Shown in pieces: positions 1-10,344 of a stretch of DNA of 64,000 nucleotides. The position numbers and the translations under genes were made by a program. This stretch comes from a virus, in the IMG/VR virus record IMGVR_UViG_3300030333_002409, positions 1-64,000 of that record; one strand, written 5' to 3'. The notes under the pieces were generated by a model that was not told where the DNA came from, did not search any database, and worked only from the letters and a program-made list of their open reading frames with translations. The stretch's first letter is position 1, and each line of letters begins with the position of its first letter.

Positions 1-3000
1 CCAGAAAGTCAAAAGGAAGCTACTTCTGAATTAATTGAAGAGGTAGTAATTACTTTCCTTCAACTCAATGATTTAGAGTTAGGGGATTGGGGCGGTACAG
101 CTGCTGGACGAACACAGGTAGGCTGGCAACCGGCTAATGAGTTAGGCATGGGCATAGCTACGCTGCTTTCAGGAAAGGCCGAAGGCACTACTTACGCTAG
201 AGCTATCGATCCTTCTTCTCAAGAAGTATTAGAGCTAGATGGACGAGCTACTGAGAGAACAATCTTAAATGATTCTCTCAAGCCCACTGATTTAGTTCCC
301 GGCGAACTTAATCACTTTGCTCCGAATAAGACAAGTGTTCTAAGGAAGCTTAAGGAAGACTTTAAAATTAGGGCGAGAATCCGGCACATCATAAACCACG
401 ATCTTACTGCCGAAGAGGTACAAGAATTCTTTGATTGGGCAAGCGATTTAGAGAAAGAAGGACTTCTTCCTGAAGAATTCTTAGGTGATGTTCCTATGGG
501 AATGTCTTTAGTAGCCCAGATATCGAACCGAACTCCTATGACGGCTCCGGCAGATCTTCAGAGAAAGCGGCAGATTCTTTTAGAATCCGTTATCGATATG
601 CCACACGCTCTCTATTCCTTTATCCACGATTCCCAAACTATTGCTAATGGGCAGAAGCTTTTCTTTAAGACTCCTATGGAGCTCTTCGCAAAAGCAATTA
701 AGGATGGAACTTATACTGATGAAGCCGGAAATCCAAAGGAAAGAGTCGGACAACTGACTGAAGAAGAGAAGCAAGAGATCATTGAAAACAATCCTCGGGT
801 TGCTCTGTATCATGGGCAAGTTAATAAAAAGACCGGTAAGGTTGAAGGAGCCCCGCAGTTTAGTGCAGGTACTCCGACCGGTGCTGTAAGTTTAGCAGGG
901 ATTGCTTATGTCATGGGATGGGAAAGAACCTACCCCGCTCTCGATGGATTATCTGAAGTAGCTTTAGAAGAAGGGATCAGTTACTTAGAAGAGTATCCGG
1001 GTACTCCTCTCGAAAATCTGTACTCTGAGGCTACTTACTTTGATAAATCCTTTAATGGTAAGCACCATTTCCATGCGATGCTTCTCGATATAAACGATGA
1101 TAGTATTTCTAAGGACTTAAATAGAATTGCAGATATGATTCGACGTAAGGACCCTACTCTTAAAGATAGAAGCGACTATCAGCTTAAGGAATTCGAGACT
1201 GATGAATATATCGAGACATCAAGATTAGTACGGAGAAGTCTAGATAAGATTATTAAAGACGGTCCTGCGGAAGACGGAGCAATAACCGAAGAAGAGATTG
1301 AACACTTAAAAGTAGTTAGAGACCTCTTCTACTTTGGAGAAGATGAAGGGCCGTTCAACCTTTCTGATGACGTTATTGCTGATAAGTATGAAGAACAGAG
1401 AGCCTTCTGGAAGATGCCTATCATGGTTCGGTTGTATTCTGCGGGACAGCCCGCTATCCGGAGGGAGATTGAGGAGTTTTCTAGAACTCGCGGATATGTG
1501 ACAAAGGGAATGACCTCAGGAGTCCAGCAAACATTTACTAAATTCTTAGTGGGTCAGGGAATCTTACAACGTAATGTAGTGTTAGATGAAGCTCTTCGCA
1601 TGGGCGGAGATGAGAAGATTTCTGTCATGAAGCTTCTTAAGAAAGACTTAGGACCTTTGGCTAAGCAACGATTAGATGAACTTAAAAGAAGTGCAGGCCA
1701 GAGTATCGAGATTGAGTTAGATCCTACTACAACATTGAAAGATAGGCTTGACCAACGAATAAGATTTATTGCAGCTATGACTGGAAAGAGCGAAGCTGAA
1801 GTACGAAAGCATTTCCAGAAAAGATTAGATAAGGCTAATAAGTTCCTAGAGGATCGGGGAGTATCTTCGCATACTCACTTATCTCCAGAAGAAATGGAAC
1901 AATACCAGCAAATTCTTTGTTACGATGCGGATGCTTGGCGTAACATGCCTTTCCTGAGAAACCTAAATATGATGGGCGGGACTGGACACAGGATTGATAA
2001 GACAAGTAGGGTAGAGCAGGAAACTTCTGGTTGGTTGGAAGTTACCGACAGCGATCTTATGATGAATGAGGATGGAACTGGTGGAGTTATGGACCAGCTA
2101 TGGTATCATACCTTTGCTCCGGACTTAGCTGGTAACCGGACTCATAGCACTAGACACGACGGCTTCCAGACCCAAGGTACGGAATTTGGTCGAGTACGTA
2201 GTGAACAGAATAAACATGGTATGTGGAACCTCGAACACAATAGTGTCTATAAGGTTTATACAGATGCTATAAAGGATGGAGATACTGAAGTAGAAGCTCG
2301 TGCAAAAGCACAATTAGAAATGGATAAGCTCTTAGTTAAAGATCTTTCTATTAAACTTGCTGGAGCAGCCAAGCCTAGGTTTGGTAAGTTCGAGGACAAG
2401 ACTGATTCTGAGTTTCTTACTGCATGGGAATCGCGTAGTGAAATAGCGAATGATGCTTATCAAAAAGCCAAGAGGAAAGAAGAATCACTAAAATCCACTA
2501 TCGAAAGATTTGGTCTTGGCCATGAGCAAGGAGCTAAAGCGGCTGAAGCTTTGGAGAGAATGAGAAAGAATCATGGTCTCCCAAGCGAACGAGCTTTTAT
2601 TCAGGAGGAAGATGGCCTTAGTCAACGACACACTAGAATCATCGACACAAGTAATCCAGCAGGCTTAGCGGCTTTCCGTCCTAAGATGGCAAGCGTAAAC
2701 TTCCACGACAGAGGCAACCTTATGTTGCGTAAGTTATATTGGGAACGGAAGAAACGAAACTTAGAAGAAGCAGCCAACCGAAGAGAGGAAATGATTGCTT
2801 CTGGTCGTTACGCATATCATGGCGAGTCTCTCTTCCCGAAAGAATCTAGGGGCTTTAGTCATATGTATGACATGGATACGCTCCCATTCATTCCCGATGG
2901 AAACTTTGATTTCAGAACAGAACTACTTATGGATCAGCATATAGGACATAGCCGACTAAAGGCTAGAGCTAAGAATTCATTGATTAGGTTTGCAAAGCAA

Positions 3001-6000
3001 AATGGATTAGAGCATTGGCTTACTGAAGGAAGAGTTGCCGACCTTTGGATATTAATGAGAGTTAATACAATTAAGAGCGATCACGCTTGGAGAGTTGCAA
3101 AGGGGCAAGGAAGATATAGAGAAGTATACGAGAATGCTGAGGGAATGGATAAGAAACGAATTGAACAGATGAGAAGAGAAAGAGATAGGCGAGCTTATCT
3201 AGATGACTTCTGGAGTCTGTTCCGTACTCAACACGATGCCGAGAACTTTGAATCGAGATTGGGAGAGATGTTCCCCAGTGGAGGAATCCCAGCGACTAAG
3301 CCCGGCCTTTTCAATCCAGACATATACCGCAAAGAAAAAGCCCGGCTTCTTAAAGATGGTAAACTTGAAGCAAAGGAAATCGAAACCTTAGCTAGACAAG
3401 AAGCTTCAAAGCCTGAGCATAACACCTACATGAAAATCTGGGGTAGATACAACGAGCCGACAAATAATCTAAAAGCTCTTACTATGTCCTTAGTTCCTAA
3501 CGAACACATCATCTTAGTAGAAGGGGAAGCAGGTGGTGGTATTGATTTGACAGAGCTGGCAGAACTTCCACTGTCAGTACAAGGCAATGACATCTTCGAT
3601 ATTATGAACTATCAGCAGGCTAATGAAGATGTCCGAAAGACTATTGATGAGTTAGTAGCAGAAGGCTTAGAGTTAACTGAAGCTTATGAAAAGACCAACC
3701 CCGGTCAGACTCTTACATTAGATAAGCTTTCCGATCCCCATAAGCGAGCCGCCTTCGTACTTTCTAAGATGGAGTCTATTTCGAATGGGAAAGAAACTGA
3801 CATTCCTTTGAAGGAAAGATTATGGGAAATCCGAGACGCAGATGCGATGCGAGAAGTACACCGCATCGCTAAGGATAGAGGGGCCTTCACTAATCTTGAT
3901 AACTTCAATTTATATGTGTACGCCGATTCCGAAGGGTCTTACAGAACGATTGTTACTAAGGAAGAAATATTAGACCCTGCGATTCCTAGGACCCAGAGTC
4001 CTAAGGCCGGTGGAGAAAGAAGAGCCGGACCTCTCGGTGGGCGAGCCACGAAGGTAAAGGGAAGTCTTTGGAGATTCCGCCTAACGCCAGAAGGTGCGTT
4101 CTTAATGATGAACGGAATTAATAATATCCGGGCTCAGGAAAGATTAGAACTAGCTACTATTATTAATACAACAGTTGGAGAAGAGACCGCTCTTTCAGAA
4201 AAGCTAACTAATCGTCCCTTCTTTAACCAAAGAAACGAAGAGGCTATACTTGCTGACGTTCTTGATGAACTAACTAGAGAGTTCTCTAACGGAGAAGTTG
4301 ATGGAGTAAGGAAGGTTACTCATGGTTATCAGGGATATAGAGGACAGCAACTTAAGGTTCTTGATTCAATGAGTTACTTATTCCCAAGTGCTAGAAGACG
4401 AGCACCCGGCCAAAGGGAACTTCATGTTGAAGCTGACTTACTGCCCTTAAGAAAAGTTCAGAGATTGCTTAATAAGTTAGGGCAAACTGAAGAAGCCGCT
4501 AATATTCAAAAGCTGATTGATAGTGATGTAGAAGCTGCGGTTGCCTTAGGTATACTCTTGAGGTTTGAAGCAGAGGCTAACAAAACCATTAAGAATGATA
4601 TTGAGAGTGGCATTCTTCCCGAAGAGTTAACAAACGAATCTATTACTCCCGAGCATTTAGAAATATTCGTTAATCTTGAGAATACAGAAGCAGCCTATGT
4701 AAAGGCAGTGGACTTATTGCAGAGGATTAATGCTATCTCTGACCGAGGGGTAAAGGATAACCCGTGGTACTTTAGAGTAAGAAATAGACTAGAGTCTAAT
4801 ACTCGAATAGAAATCCAAGCGGATAAGACTGATCCTTCTCGGGGTATGGTATCTCTTCAACAGCCGGGTATTGATACTTTAGCTGAAGACTTAGGAGCTA
4901 CTACACATGCTGATAGAATAGCAGTTAGAAAGGCAGTTCTTCAGATGGTCCAGCATGACCATGAGTTTGGTATTGCTGAGGGAACAGATTATGCTTGGCT
5001 AACTGAAGTCGATCCATTTGAAATGTCCTCTGACGATGGGTTTAGAACTCATTTCAATGCTCAAAGAGGAGACGCTAGATCAGATCCACATGCTATGCGG
5101 ATTGCCGATCAAATTGAATCTTTACGAGAGAATGGAGTCCTGACAGAAGAACAAGCTGATATTGCAAGGCTTGTGATTTCTCAGGCCATCATTAAGAATC
5201 CTGCAATCATAGAGAACTTACATTTAGCTTCGGATAAAAGTATTGCCGCGTTAGGACAAAAGGGATCGGCACACTTTAAGGAAGGTAAGTATCTAATTAC
5301 CTTTGACGAAACTATCGAATCAACTCCAGATCTTATTGATGTTATCTCCCATGAGTTAGCTCATATCGGTGTAATGAAGTTTATCCGAGAAGGTGGAATG
5401 GAATGGGCTCAGGCTGAAGCAATTCTTAATACAGCCAGAGGAAAAGAAATGATGTGGGAGTTTGTTAAGACATTCCACGGCGGTCGAATGACTACTGAAG
5501 CTAGGCAATTATATGATAGGTATACCGAAAACCCAGAAGAGTTTATGGTACAGTATACCTCCTACGTAATGCAGAGAGATTCTCTCTACAATACAGGGGC
5601 TTTACGAAAGATAGAAACGAAGTATAGACCAGAGGTGGGAGCTCTTAAGGCAGTCCTTCGTAAAATTGGAGGATTCTATAGTAAGCTTCTCCATGATATT
5701 CAACAGGTCTTTGATCTATACAAAGAAACTGATTCAGTTCTTTATGATCGTATGGAAAGATTGGCTTCGCGAATCCAAGGATTAGCTTTAGATAAGAGTG
5801 CTATAGAAGCTTTAGATCCAACAGTAGAAACGGAAAGGTTCATTCAAATTAAGCCTTTTGTTCATGAAGGAACAACCCACATACTTCGAGGACAAAACGA
5901 TCTCCCGCCGGGAGCAATCTTAAACGATACTAATCCCGCTTACCTTAGAACTCTCTCTGAGAAAAAAGAGGTTACTGATTTAATTCGAAGGGCTAAAGGA

Positions 6001-9000
6001 AGAATTGCTCGGCTGAAAGCTCTCGATCCTCGTTCTATTACTGCCGCAGAAACTACAGAACTTAGGGGATTAGAAACTGTCTTAGCAGATTCTATAACTA
6101 AGAAGGCAGAGTTAGATAGAATTATTTCAGAAGGTGCTTATGGTGTGGATCAGTTCGGATTAACTCGCGAAAAGTTTGAAGGCGGACTTGATCGTATTCG
6201 TAGGAATGCTGGAGAACAGGATCCTGATACCGGAGAGTGGACCTTCCATGTCCATAAGCTTGATGGGATTGAGGACCAGAAAGTTTATATGTCTTATATC
6301 CTGAGGAATACCTCTTTAGAATTAGGAGATAAGATTTCCGAAAACTTAGCCGGGCTTATTAGACATGGCTTTGGCAATGGATGGGGGAAGGATATACTTG
6401 ACCAAGTACAGAGAACTTTACTTTCCGGTACAAAGGCAGGCCATACTTTCTTATCTCCCAACGCATTCTTTGTTCTTCTATCTTCAATGGTTGAAGACGG
6501 AGGGTTCACCTCTACCAACGTCTATCATAATAAGATGGGAGTTAAATCCTTAGCAAGTGTTAGAGTCCAAATGGATAGAATTCGATCTCGTATTAAGACA
6601 GAAGGTGAAATGATTTGGGCAGAGTTTGGAGACAATGCCCCTCGTGTTTTAAAAGCAGCGAACCTAATGTCCAGAGGTCTTTGGGAGACTAACCAAATAC
6701 CCGGTATGTCTGAAGCTGAGATTCAAGCAGCAAAAGACTATAACGATACTTATCAGTTTGCATTAGATCTTCTTTACCAAAGAGCAAAGGATGTTGGGCT
6801 TGTTTCTCAAGATCCCTCTAGAACTCCTAGTACTCCGGTTGTATATAAGATTAAGAAGGAAGTAAATGTTACTCCCGGACAGCAGAAAACTTTCCTAGAC
6901 AAAATGGCTCCGCTTATTGCTGATCAGTTAAGACTTGAAAACTCTGCTAGTAGGTTAGATCATATAACTTTATTCCTGTCAGACATCATACCTAACCATC
7001 TTAAATTCGTGCCGGGTCGCCCGACCTTTGGATTAGAGTGGGATGCTATGATGGCGAACGATCCTGAGATTGGAAAGTATTTAGAAGACCAAGCTTTCTT
7101 AAATTACGTTAAAGAACAAGATCCAAGTTTAGAAACAGTGGACGCAGAAAGCCTTCTTACAGACGTAACGTTCGAAGAGCATAGACAACGATGGTATGGT
7201 TCTGAAGATGGAACAATACTGCCCATTGTTGATAACGAGTCAAAGCTTCATCACAGAAAGAGAACTCTTTCCAATATCTTACACAGAGCTAGACATTCTA
7301 ATGCTTCGATTGATACTGTATTTGAAAACGCTTCTACAGAAATCAAGCTAAACATTATGCATCGGTATAATGATGCGATTGATTCTCCTTCGGAACTCGT
7401 TCAAGAAAAGATTAACTGGACAAGGTTACATAGAAAGACCTTCGATAGTTACTTAGGATATAAGCCATTCTCTGAAGAATTCCAATCAGATTCCTTAAGC
7501 GATGCTAAGATGCCGATAACATCTCCCCAATCTTGGCATACCGCTACGTTTTATAGTAAAGCTATTTCCTCAGCCTTTGCTCCTTACGATTCAGAATTCT
7601 ATCCATCTGCTGAGCAAATCAATGCAGATGCGGAATTGGCGGGCTTGTTTGAGGTAGACTTATCGAAGATTCTTACTGGGTTTATTACTGGACTTGGAAC
7701 CGATGCTTCGCAACGGCAGTTGTTAAAAACACTCACTAAGTCTAATATTTCCTTCCCCGGTTTATTAGACATGATAGGTAACATAGCAGAAAAGAGTACT
7801 CTCTACGATAACGAAGGTAATCCGATTCAAGGTGGAGAGGGAAGTAATCTTCAAACTTCGTTGGATGTTCAGAGACGAAAGTACAATATTATGACGGGAA
7901 TCGGAGTCAACTATGTACAGAGTGGAGACCGTATCATTGATGCCTTAGGAGAGCATGGGCAGGATATGATTCGTTTAGTTTACGGCTCTAATCTTGGTAC
8001 GGCTATTACAATGGTCGAGGGCAATATCGTAGCAGCTAACCAATTAATACAAATGCATGAAATTGGAAACTTTGTTACAACTCCTCTTCGCTGGATGCAG
8101 GGACTGTCTAAAGCTAAGAGAATGGAAATGGCTGAGGAGATTGCATATCTTTTAAGCCATACCTCCCGAGACTTAGCAGGCGGAGACGATCCTTATTTGA
8201 ATGAGGTTCTTACTGAAGACGAGAAAGCTTCCGGTCTTATGAGTAAGCTTCAAAGAGGACATATGGCTGTTTCTAAATATGCTGACCTCCAAGCCAGAGT
8301 TGCGGCTTCTCTTACTGGACGAAGATTTGTTCTAAGGAAAATTAAGAACGGAAGTCTTGAGGCCCTTATTGAAAAGATTGAGTCTACTCCTCAAGCTGAC
8401 ATGCCTAAGAGTCAGAATGAGTGGAAAGGCTTCCTTAGAGACATCAAGGGGTTAGGCGTAAGAAATCATCGGATAGTTCTTATGCTGAAGAAAGCTGACT
8501 TATTGAGCCCAAGAGCATTGAAGGTCTTTAAGAGTCTTCTTACAGAGACCGGAGGATATGATGGGGCTTACTCTTTGATAGATATATCAACCCATATTAT
8601 GGGCGGAGGAACTACAGATGTATCTTCCGATACTGAAGAAATGTTATCAATCTTATCTGGCTTAGATAGATTTGATAAGGAGTTTACTAGCCAGTACTTG
8701 ATTGATCATAGAGTTATGGATTCGGCTACAGATCCAACAGCGGCAGCTAAGATGATTAACGCGTACAGAAACTTCCCATATTCCTTTGCTATACAGAGGA
8801 TGATTAGAGACTCTAGTAATATGTCCATTCATGGATTCCTTGCTAAACAGCTCTACCATCTTATTTGGGATGCTCTCTATATGTCTATTCTTCAGGTTGC
8901 CGCAGGTAGAGATCTCTATGAAATCATAGAAGAGTGGAAAGAACGTCCTATTGGAACAGCGTTAAAATACATTGCTCGTTACCCCGGATTTGGTCCTTGG

Positions 9001-9774
9001 GGTGGATTCGCGGCACAGATTATGATTGGTCTTCTACAGACCGCCATCACTGGAAAGAATACTAATCTGGCACAAGTCGTGCCTATTCAGTTAGCCGCAT
9101 GGACTTCTGTCTTGCAGAAACTAGCAAGTGGAGATATGTCTAGCAGTGAAGGAATTGGCGAAACCTTCGCTAATCTCTCGCGTCTTATCCCCGGATTTGG
9201 TGAAGCACTTCCGAGAGCTGGATACCAGCTTCTCAATAACGCATTACATGGGGATATCATGGGATCGAAAACTAGACCCGGACGGCCTAGGAGAATCGCA
9301 GGACCGGGAAGAGTTGCTGATCGAATGAGACAGGAGCATAGAGAAGCAGAGCCAAACCCAATGTTCTCGACCCCAGCTTCTAGAGATCTTATGAATAAGA
9401 TTAAGAATAAGGGAGCTAGGGATCATTATTGGGACGGATCAGATACAGGTCTTCTCATGGGCATCCTTAACGAAATGTCCCGGAACAACATTAACGCAGT
9501 TCCCCTTATCAATCCAGTGACTGGAGAAGAGGCGGTGAAGGGATTCTTAGGCAAGAACAGAGGTCTAGGTTCTGAGTCTTCAATACCTCAAGAAGAGACG
9601 CAAGTTCCACAAGAGCCTCAGACAGCTCCTGAGCCATCTCAGGTTCCAAGCACTCCTCAGGCATCCTCCACTTCTGAGACGGCTCCTGAGCCATCTCAGG
9701 CCCGTACAAAGGATCCTGTGGGGACGCTAGGTGGGGAGACTGTTAAGGAGGCTCCACCTGAGATATTCACTTAA
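1..9774 (+). CDS. Giant virion-associated polyvalent protein with zincin motif (5' end outside window)
   Basis: The frame is open from the first base, so the gene starts upstream of the window; at least 3,257 residues are visible, ending at TAA 9772-9774. A HELAH zinc-peptidase motif is encoded at 5350-5364, preceded by DVIS and followed about 50 residues later by NPEEF, the spacing of the third ligand seen in zincin domains of phage polyvalent proteins. Hydrophobic or amphipathic helices are encoded near 8850-9200 (for example LIWDALYMSILQVAAG), suggesting contact with a membrane. The C-terminus is low-complexity Pro/Ser/Gln with a short internal repeat. No T7-like RNAP motifs were seen, so it does not look like an N4 virion RNAP. 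By position (end of the late operon) and size I infer an ejected or internal virion protein; the protease activity is an inference from the motif. Confidence 0.75.
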   Translation, partial: PESQKEATSELIEEVVITFLQLNDLELGDWGGTAAGRTQVGWQPANELGMGIATLLSGKAEGTTYARAIDPSSQEVLELDGRATERTILNDSLKPTDLVPGELNHFAPNKTSVLRKLKEDFKIRARIRHIINHDLTAEEVQEFFDWASDLEKEGLLPEEFLGDVPMGMSLVAQISNRTPMTAPADLQRKRQILLESVIDMPHALYSFIHDSQTIANGQKLFFKTPMELFAKAIKDGTYTDEAGNPKERVGQLTEEEKQEIIENNPRVALYHGQVNKKTGKVEGAPQFSAGTPTGAVSLAGIAYVMGWERTYPALDGLSEVALEEGISYLEEYPGTPLENLYSEATYFDKSFNGKHHFHAMLLDINDDSISKDLNRIADMIRRKDPTLKDRSDYQLKEFETDEYIETSRLVRRSLDKIIKDGPAEDGAITEEEIEHLKVVRDLFYFGEDEGPFNLSDDVIADKYEEQRAFWKMPIMVRLYSAGQPAIRREIEEFSRTRGYVTKGMTSGVQQTFTKFLVGQGILQRNVVLDEALRMGGDEKISVMKLLKKDLGPLAKQRLDELKRSAGQSIEIELDPTTTLKDRLDQRIRFIAAMTGKSEAEVRKHFQKRLDKANKFLEDRGVSSHTHLSPEEMEQYQQILCYDADAWRNMPFLRNLNMMGGTGHRIDKTSRVEQETSGWLEVTDSDLMMNEDGTGGVMDQLWYHTFAPDLAGNRTHSTRHDGFQTQGTEFGRVRSEQNKHGMWNLEHNSVYKVYTDAIKDGDTEVEARAKAQLEMDKLLVKDLSIKLAGAAKPRFGKFEDKTDSEFLTAWESRSEIANDAYQKAKRKEESLKSTIERFGLGHEQGAKAAEALERMRKNHGLPSERAFIQEEDGLSQRHTRIIDTSNPAGLAAFRPKMASVNFHDRGNLMLRKLYWERKKRNLEEAANRREEMIASGRYAYHGESLFPKESRGFSHMYDMDTLPFIPDGNFDFRTELLMDQHIGHSRLKARAKNSLIRFAKQNGLEHWLTEGRVADLWILMRVNTIKSDHAWRVAKGQGRYREVYENAEGMDKKRIEQMRRERDRRAYLDDFWSLFRTQHDAENFESRLGEMFPSGGIPATKPGLFNPDIYRKEKARLLKDGKLEAKEIETLARQEASKPEHNTYMKIWGRYNEPTNNLKALTMSLVPNEHIILVEGEAGGGIDLTELAELPLSVQGNDIFDIMNYQQANEDVRKTIDELVAEGLELTEAYEKTNPGQTLTLDKLSDPHKRAAFVLSKMESISNGKETDIPLKERLWEIRDADAMREVHRIAKDRGAFTNLDNFNLYVYADSEGSYRTIVTKEEILDPAIPRTQSPKAGGERRAGPLGGRATKVKGSLWRFRLTPEGAFLMMNGINNIRAQERLELATIINTTVGEETALSEKLTNRPFFNQRNEEAILADVLDELTREFSNGEVDGVRKVTHGYQGYRGQQLKVLDSMSYLFPSARRRAPGQRELHVEADLLPLRKVQRLLNKLGQTEEAANIQKLIDSDVEAAVALGILLRFEAEANKTIKNDIESGILPEELTNESITPEHLEIFVNLENTEAAYVKAVDLLQRINAISDRGVKDNPWYFRVRNRLESNTRIEIQADKTDPSRGMVSLQQPGIDTLAEDLGATTHADRIAVRKAVLQMVQHDHEFGIAEGTDYAWLTEVDPFEMSSDDGFRTHFNAQRGDARSDPHAMRIADQIESLRENGVLTEEQADIARLVISQAIIKNPAIIENLHLASDKSIAALGQKGSAHFKEGKYLITFDETIESTPDLIDVISHELAHIGVMKFIREGGMEWAQAEAILNTARGKEMMWEFVKTFHGGRMTTEARQLYDRYTENPEEFMVQYTSYVMQRDSLYNTGALRKIETKYRPEVGALKAVLRKIGGFYSKLLHDIQQVFDLYKETDSVLYDRMERLASRIQGLALDKSAIEALDPTVETERFIQIKPFVHEGTTHILRGQNDLPPGAILNDTNPAYLRTLSEKKEVTDLIRRAKGRIARLKALDPRSITAAETTELRGLETVLADSITKKAELDRIISEGAYGVDQFGLTREKFEGGLDRIRRNAGEQDPDTGEWTFHVHKLDGIEDQKVYMSYILRNTSLELGDKISENLAGLIRHGFGNGWGKDILDQVQRTLLSGTKAGHTFLSPNAFFVLLSSMVEDGGFTSTNVYHNKMGVKSLASVRVQMDRIRSRIKTEGEMIWAEFGDNAPRVLKAANLMSRGLWETNQIPGMSEAEIQAAKDYNDTYQFALDLLYQRAKDVGLVSQDPSRTPSTPVVYKIKKEVNVTPGQQKTFLDKMAPLIADQLRLENSASRLDHITLFLSDIIPNHLKFVPGRPTFGLEWDAMMANDPEIGKYLEDQAFLNYVKEQDPSLETVDAESLLTDVTFEEHRQRWYGSEDGTILPIVDNESKLHHRKRTLSNILHRARHSNASIDTVFENASTEIKLNIMHRYNDAIDSPSELVQEKINWTRLHRKTFDSYLGYKPFSEEFQSDSLSDAKMPITSPQSWHTATFYSKAISSAFAPYDSEFYPSAEQINADAELAGLFEVDLSKILTGFITGLGTDASQRQLLKTLTKSNISFPGLLDMIGNIAEKSTLYDNEGNPIQGGEGSNLQTSLDVQRRKYNIMTGIGVNYVQSGDRIIDALGEHGQDMIRLVYGSNLGTAITMVEGNIVAANQLIQMHEIGNFVTTPLRWMQGLSKAKRMEMAEEIAYLLSHTSRDLAGGDDPYLNEVLTEDEKASGLMSKLQRGHMAVSKYADLQARVAASLTGRRFVLRKIKNGSLEALIEKIESTPQADMPKSQNEWKGFLRDIKGLGVRNHRIVLMLKKADLLSPRALKVFKSLLTETGGYDGAYSLIDISTHIMGGGTTDVSSDTEEMLSILSGLDRFDKEFTSQYLIDHRVMDSATDPTAAAKMINAYRNFPYSFAIQRMIRDSSNMSIHGFLAKQLYHLIWDALYMSILQVAAGRDLYEIIEEWKERPIGTALKYIARYPGFGPWGGFAAQIMIGLLQTAITGKNTNLAQVVPIQLAAWTSVLQKLASGDMSSSEGIGETFANLSRLIPGFGEALPRAGYQLLNNALHGDIMGSKTRPGRPRRIAGPGRVADRMRQEHREAEPNPMFSTPASRDLMNKIKNKGARDHYWDGSDTGLLMGILNEMSRNNINAVPLINPVTGEEAVKGFLGKNRGLGSESSIPQEETQVPQEPQTAPEPSQVPSTPQASSTSETAPEPSQARTKDPVGTLGGETVKEAPPEIFT
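9625..9700 (+). repeat. 19-bp direct repeat in the C-terminal Pro/Ser tail of the giant gene
   Basis: The sequence GCTCCTGAGCCATCTCAGG occurs at 9625-9643 and 9682-9700, 57 nt (19 codons) apart, encoding APEPSQ twice in a PQEPQ/APEPSQ-rich tail. This looks like recent slippage or duplication in a flexible linker. Confidence 0.85.
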
Positions 9775-9776
9775 GT

Positions 9777-9792
9777 CCCTTATATCGGGTCT
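9777..9792 (+). promoter_or_regulatory. Copy 1 of the CCCTTATATCGGGTCT element (candidate phage RNAP promoter)
   Basis: The 16-nt core shared with 22238, 26793 and 33158 begins two bases after the stop codon of the giant gene. In this copy the flanks form an inverted repeat, CTTAAG-T-CCC-loop-GGG-T-CTTAAG (9771-9796), so it may also fold as a hairpin. It points toward the early genes. It is repeated, intergenic and in the same orientation as all genes, hence promoter-like; no start site is known. Confidence 0.55.
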
Positions 9793-9929
9793 TAAGATAT
9801 AACTTAGGTTTAGCTTAGGATTAAAAGTATATTATATTATTATATAAGGTAAGTATACCTAGGTACTTAGGATAACCTAGGTGGTACTTCCTAATGAATT
9901 CGTCGGTGAACTGAGGGGGATAAGTACCT
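9793..9929 (+). other. AT-rich intergenic segment with CCTAGG palindromes
   Basis: The stretch around 9820-9850 is almost pure A/T, followed by two CCTAGG palindromes and repeats of GTACTT/AAGTA type (9855-9895). It lies between the late operon and the early genes, beside a candidate phage promoter. That combination is what T7-type replication origins look like, but early host promoters could equally lie here. I see no clear -35/-10 pair. Confidence 0.35.
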
Positions 9930-10247
9930 ATGGAATGTGAATACTGTAAAGAACGGGAAGTTAAGAAGCTTCGAGAAGACTTAATAAAATGCCAGAAGAG
10001 CTCAAAATCTAAAGACATGAAGCTGAAGGCACTGAACAAACGAGTATTCATATGTACTCTCGTCGGCGTAGCGATAGCTGCTATCTTCGGGAAGGAAGCT
10101 CTGGATGCTATCACGGAATGGCTGGGGTCTGTCAACAGCTTCCGCTCACAGGTCCTCAGTGACGCTACTGGGGTCTATCCCTCTCCGGGTACTCTTGGGG
10201 TATTTGCCGTCGCTGCATTGGTCTGTCGGCCTCGTAGGAGACGCTGA
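9930..10247 (+). CDS. Early membrane protein with CxxC head and PEP-CTERM-like tail
   Basis: 105 residues. The N-terminus has CEYC followed by a Lys/Glu-rich, probably coiled-coil stretch, then a hydrophobic segment (residues about 39-54, FICTLVGVAIAAIFG). The last 20 residues run PSPGTLGVFAVAALVC-RPRRRR, which has the three parts of a PEP-CTERM sorting signal: a short Pro-x-Pro-(G/S)-T motif, a hydrophobic helix and an Arg cluster. Such tails are known from exosortase-containing Gram-negative bacteria, not typically from phages. A purine-rich AGGGGG lies about 10 nt before the ATG. It is the first gene after the late operon. Its function is unknown; the tail could also be just a second membrane anchor. 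Confidence 0.7.
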   Translation: MECEYCKEREVKKLREDLIKCQKSSKSKDMKLKALNKRVFICTLVGVAIAAIFGKEALDAITEWLGSVNSFRSQVLSDATGVYPSPGTLGVFAVAALVCRPRRRR

Positions 10248-10274
10248 GGAAATCGGTAGGGGGTCGCGAATCTC

Positions 10275-10341
10275 TAGAGGGGGTGGGTAGAATAAAAGTT
10301 TTCGAATCCCCCACGTACCCCCTCTATCAAAAGGATTTTTT
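10275..10341 (+). terminator. Strong hairpin followed by T-run (terminator or processing site)
   Basis: TAGAGGGGGT (10275-10284) pairs perfectly with ACCCCCTCTA (10317-10326), giving 10 bp around an AT-rich loop; six T follow at 10336-10341. The same stretch carries the AAGGA ribosome site of the next gene, so folding could also affect its translation. The T-run is 9 nt away from the stem, which is far for an intrinsic terminator. Confidence 0.5.
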
Positions 10342-10344
10342 AAG

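Noticed and set aside
1-9774. N4-type virion RNA polymerase in the giant gene
   Set aside because: Size fits, but no DxRGR, K-x7-YG or HDxFG motifs were seen in the reading frame.
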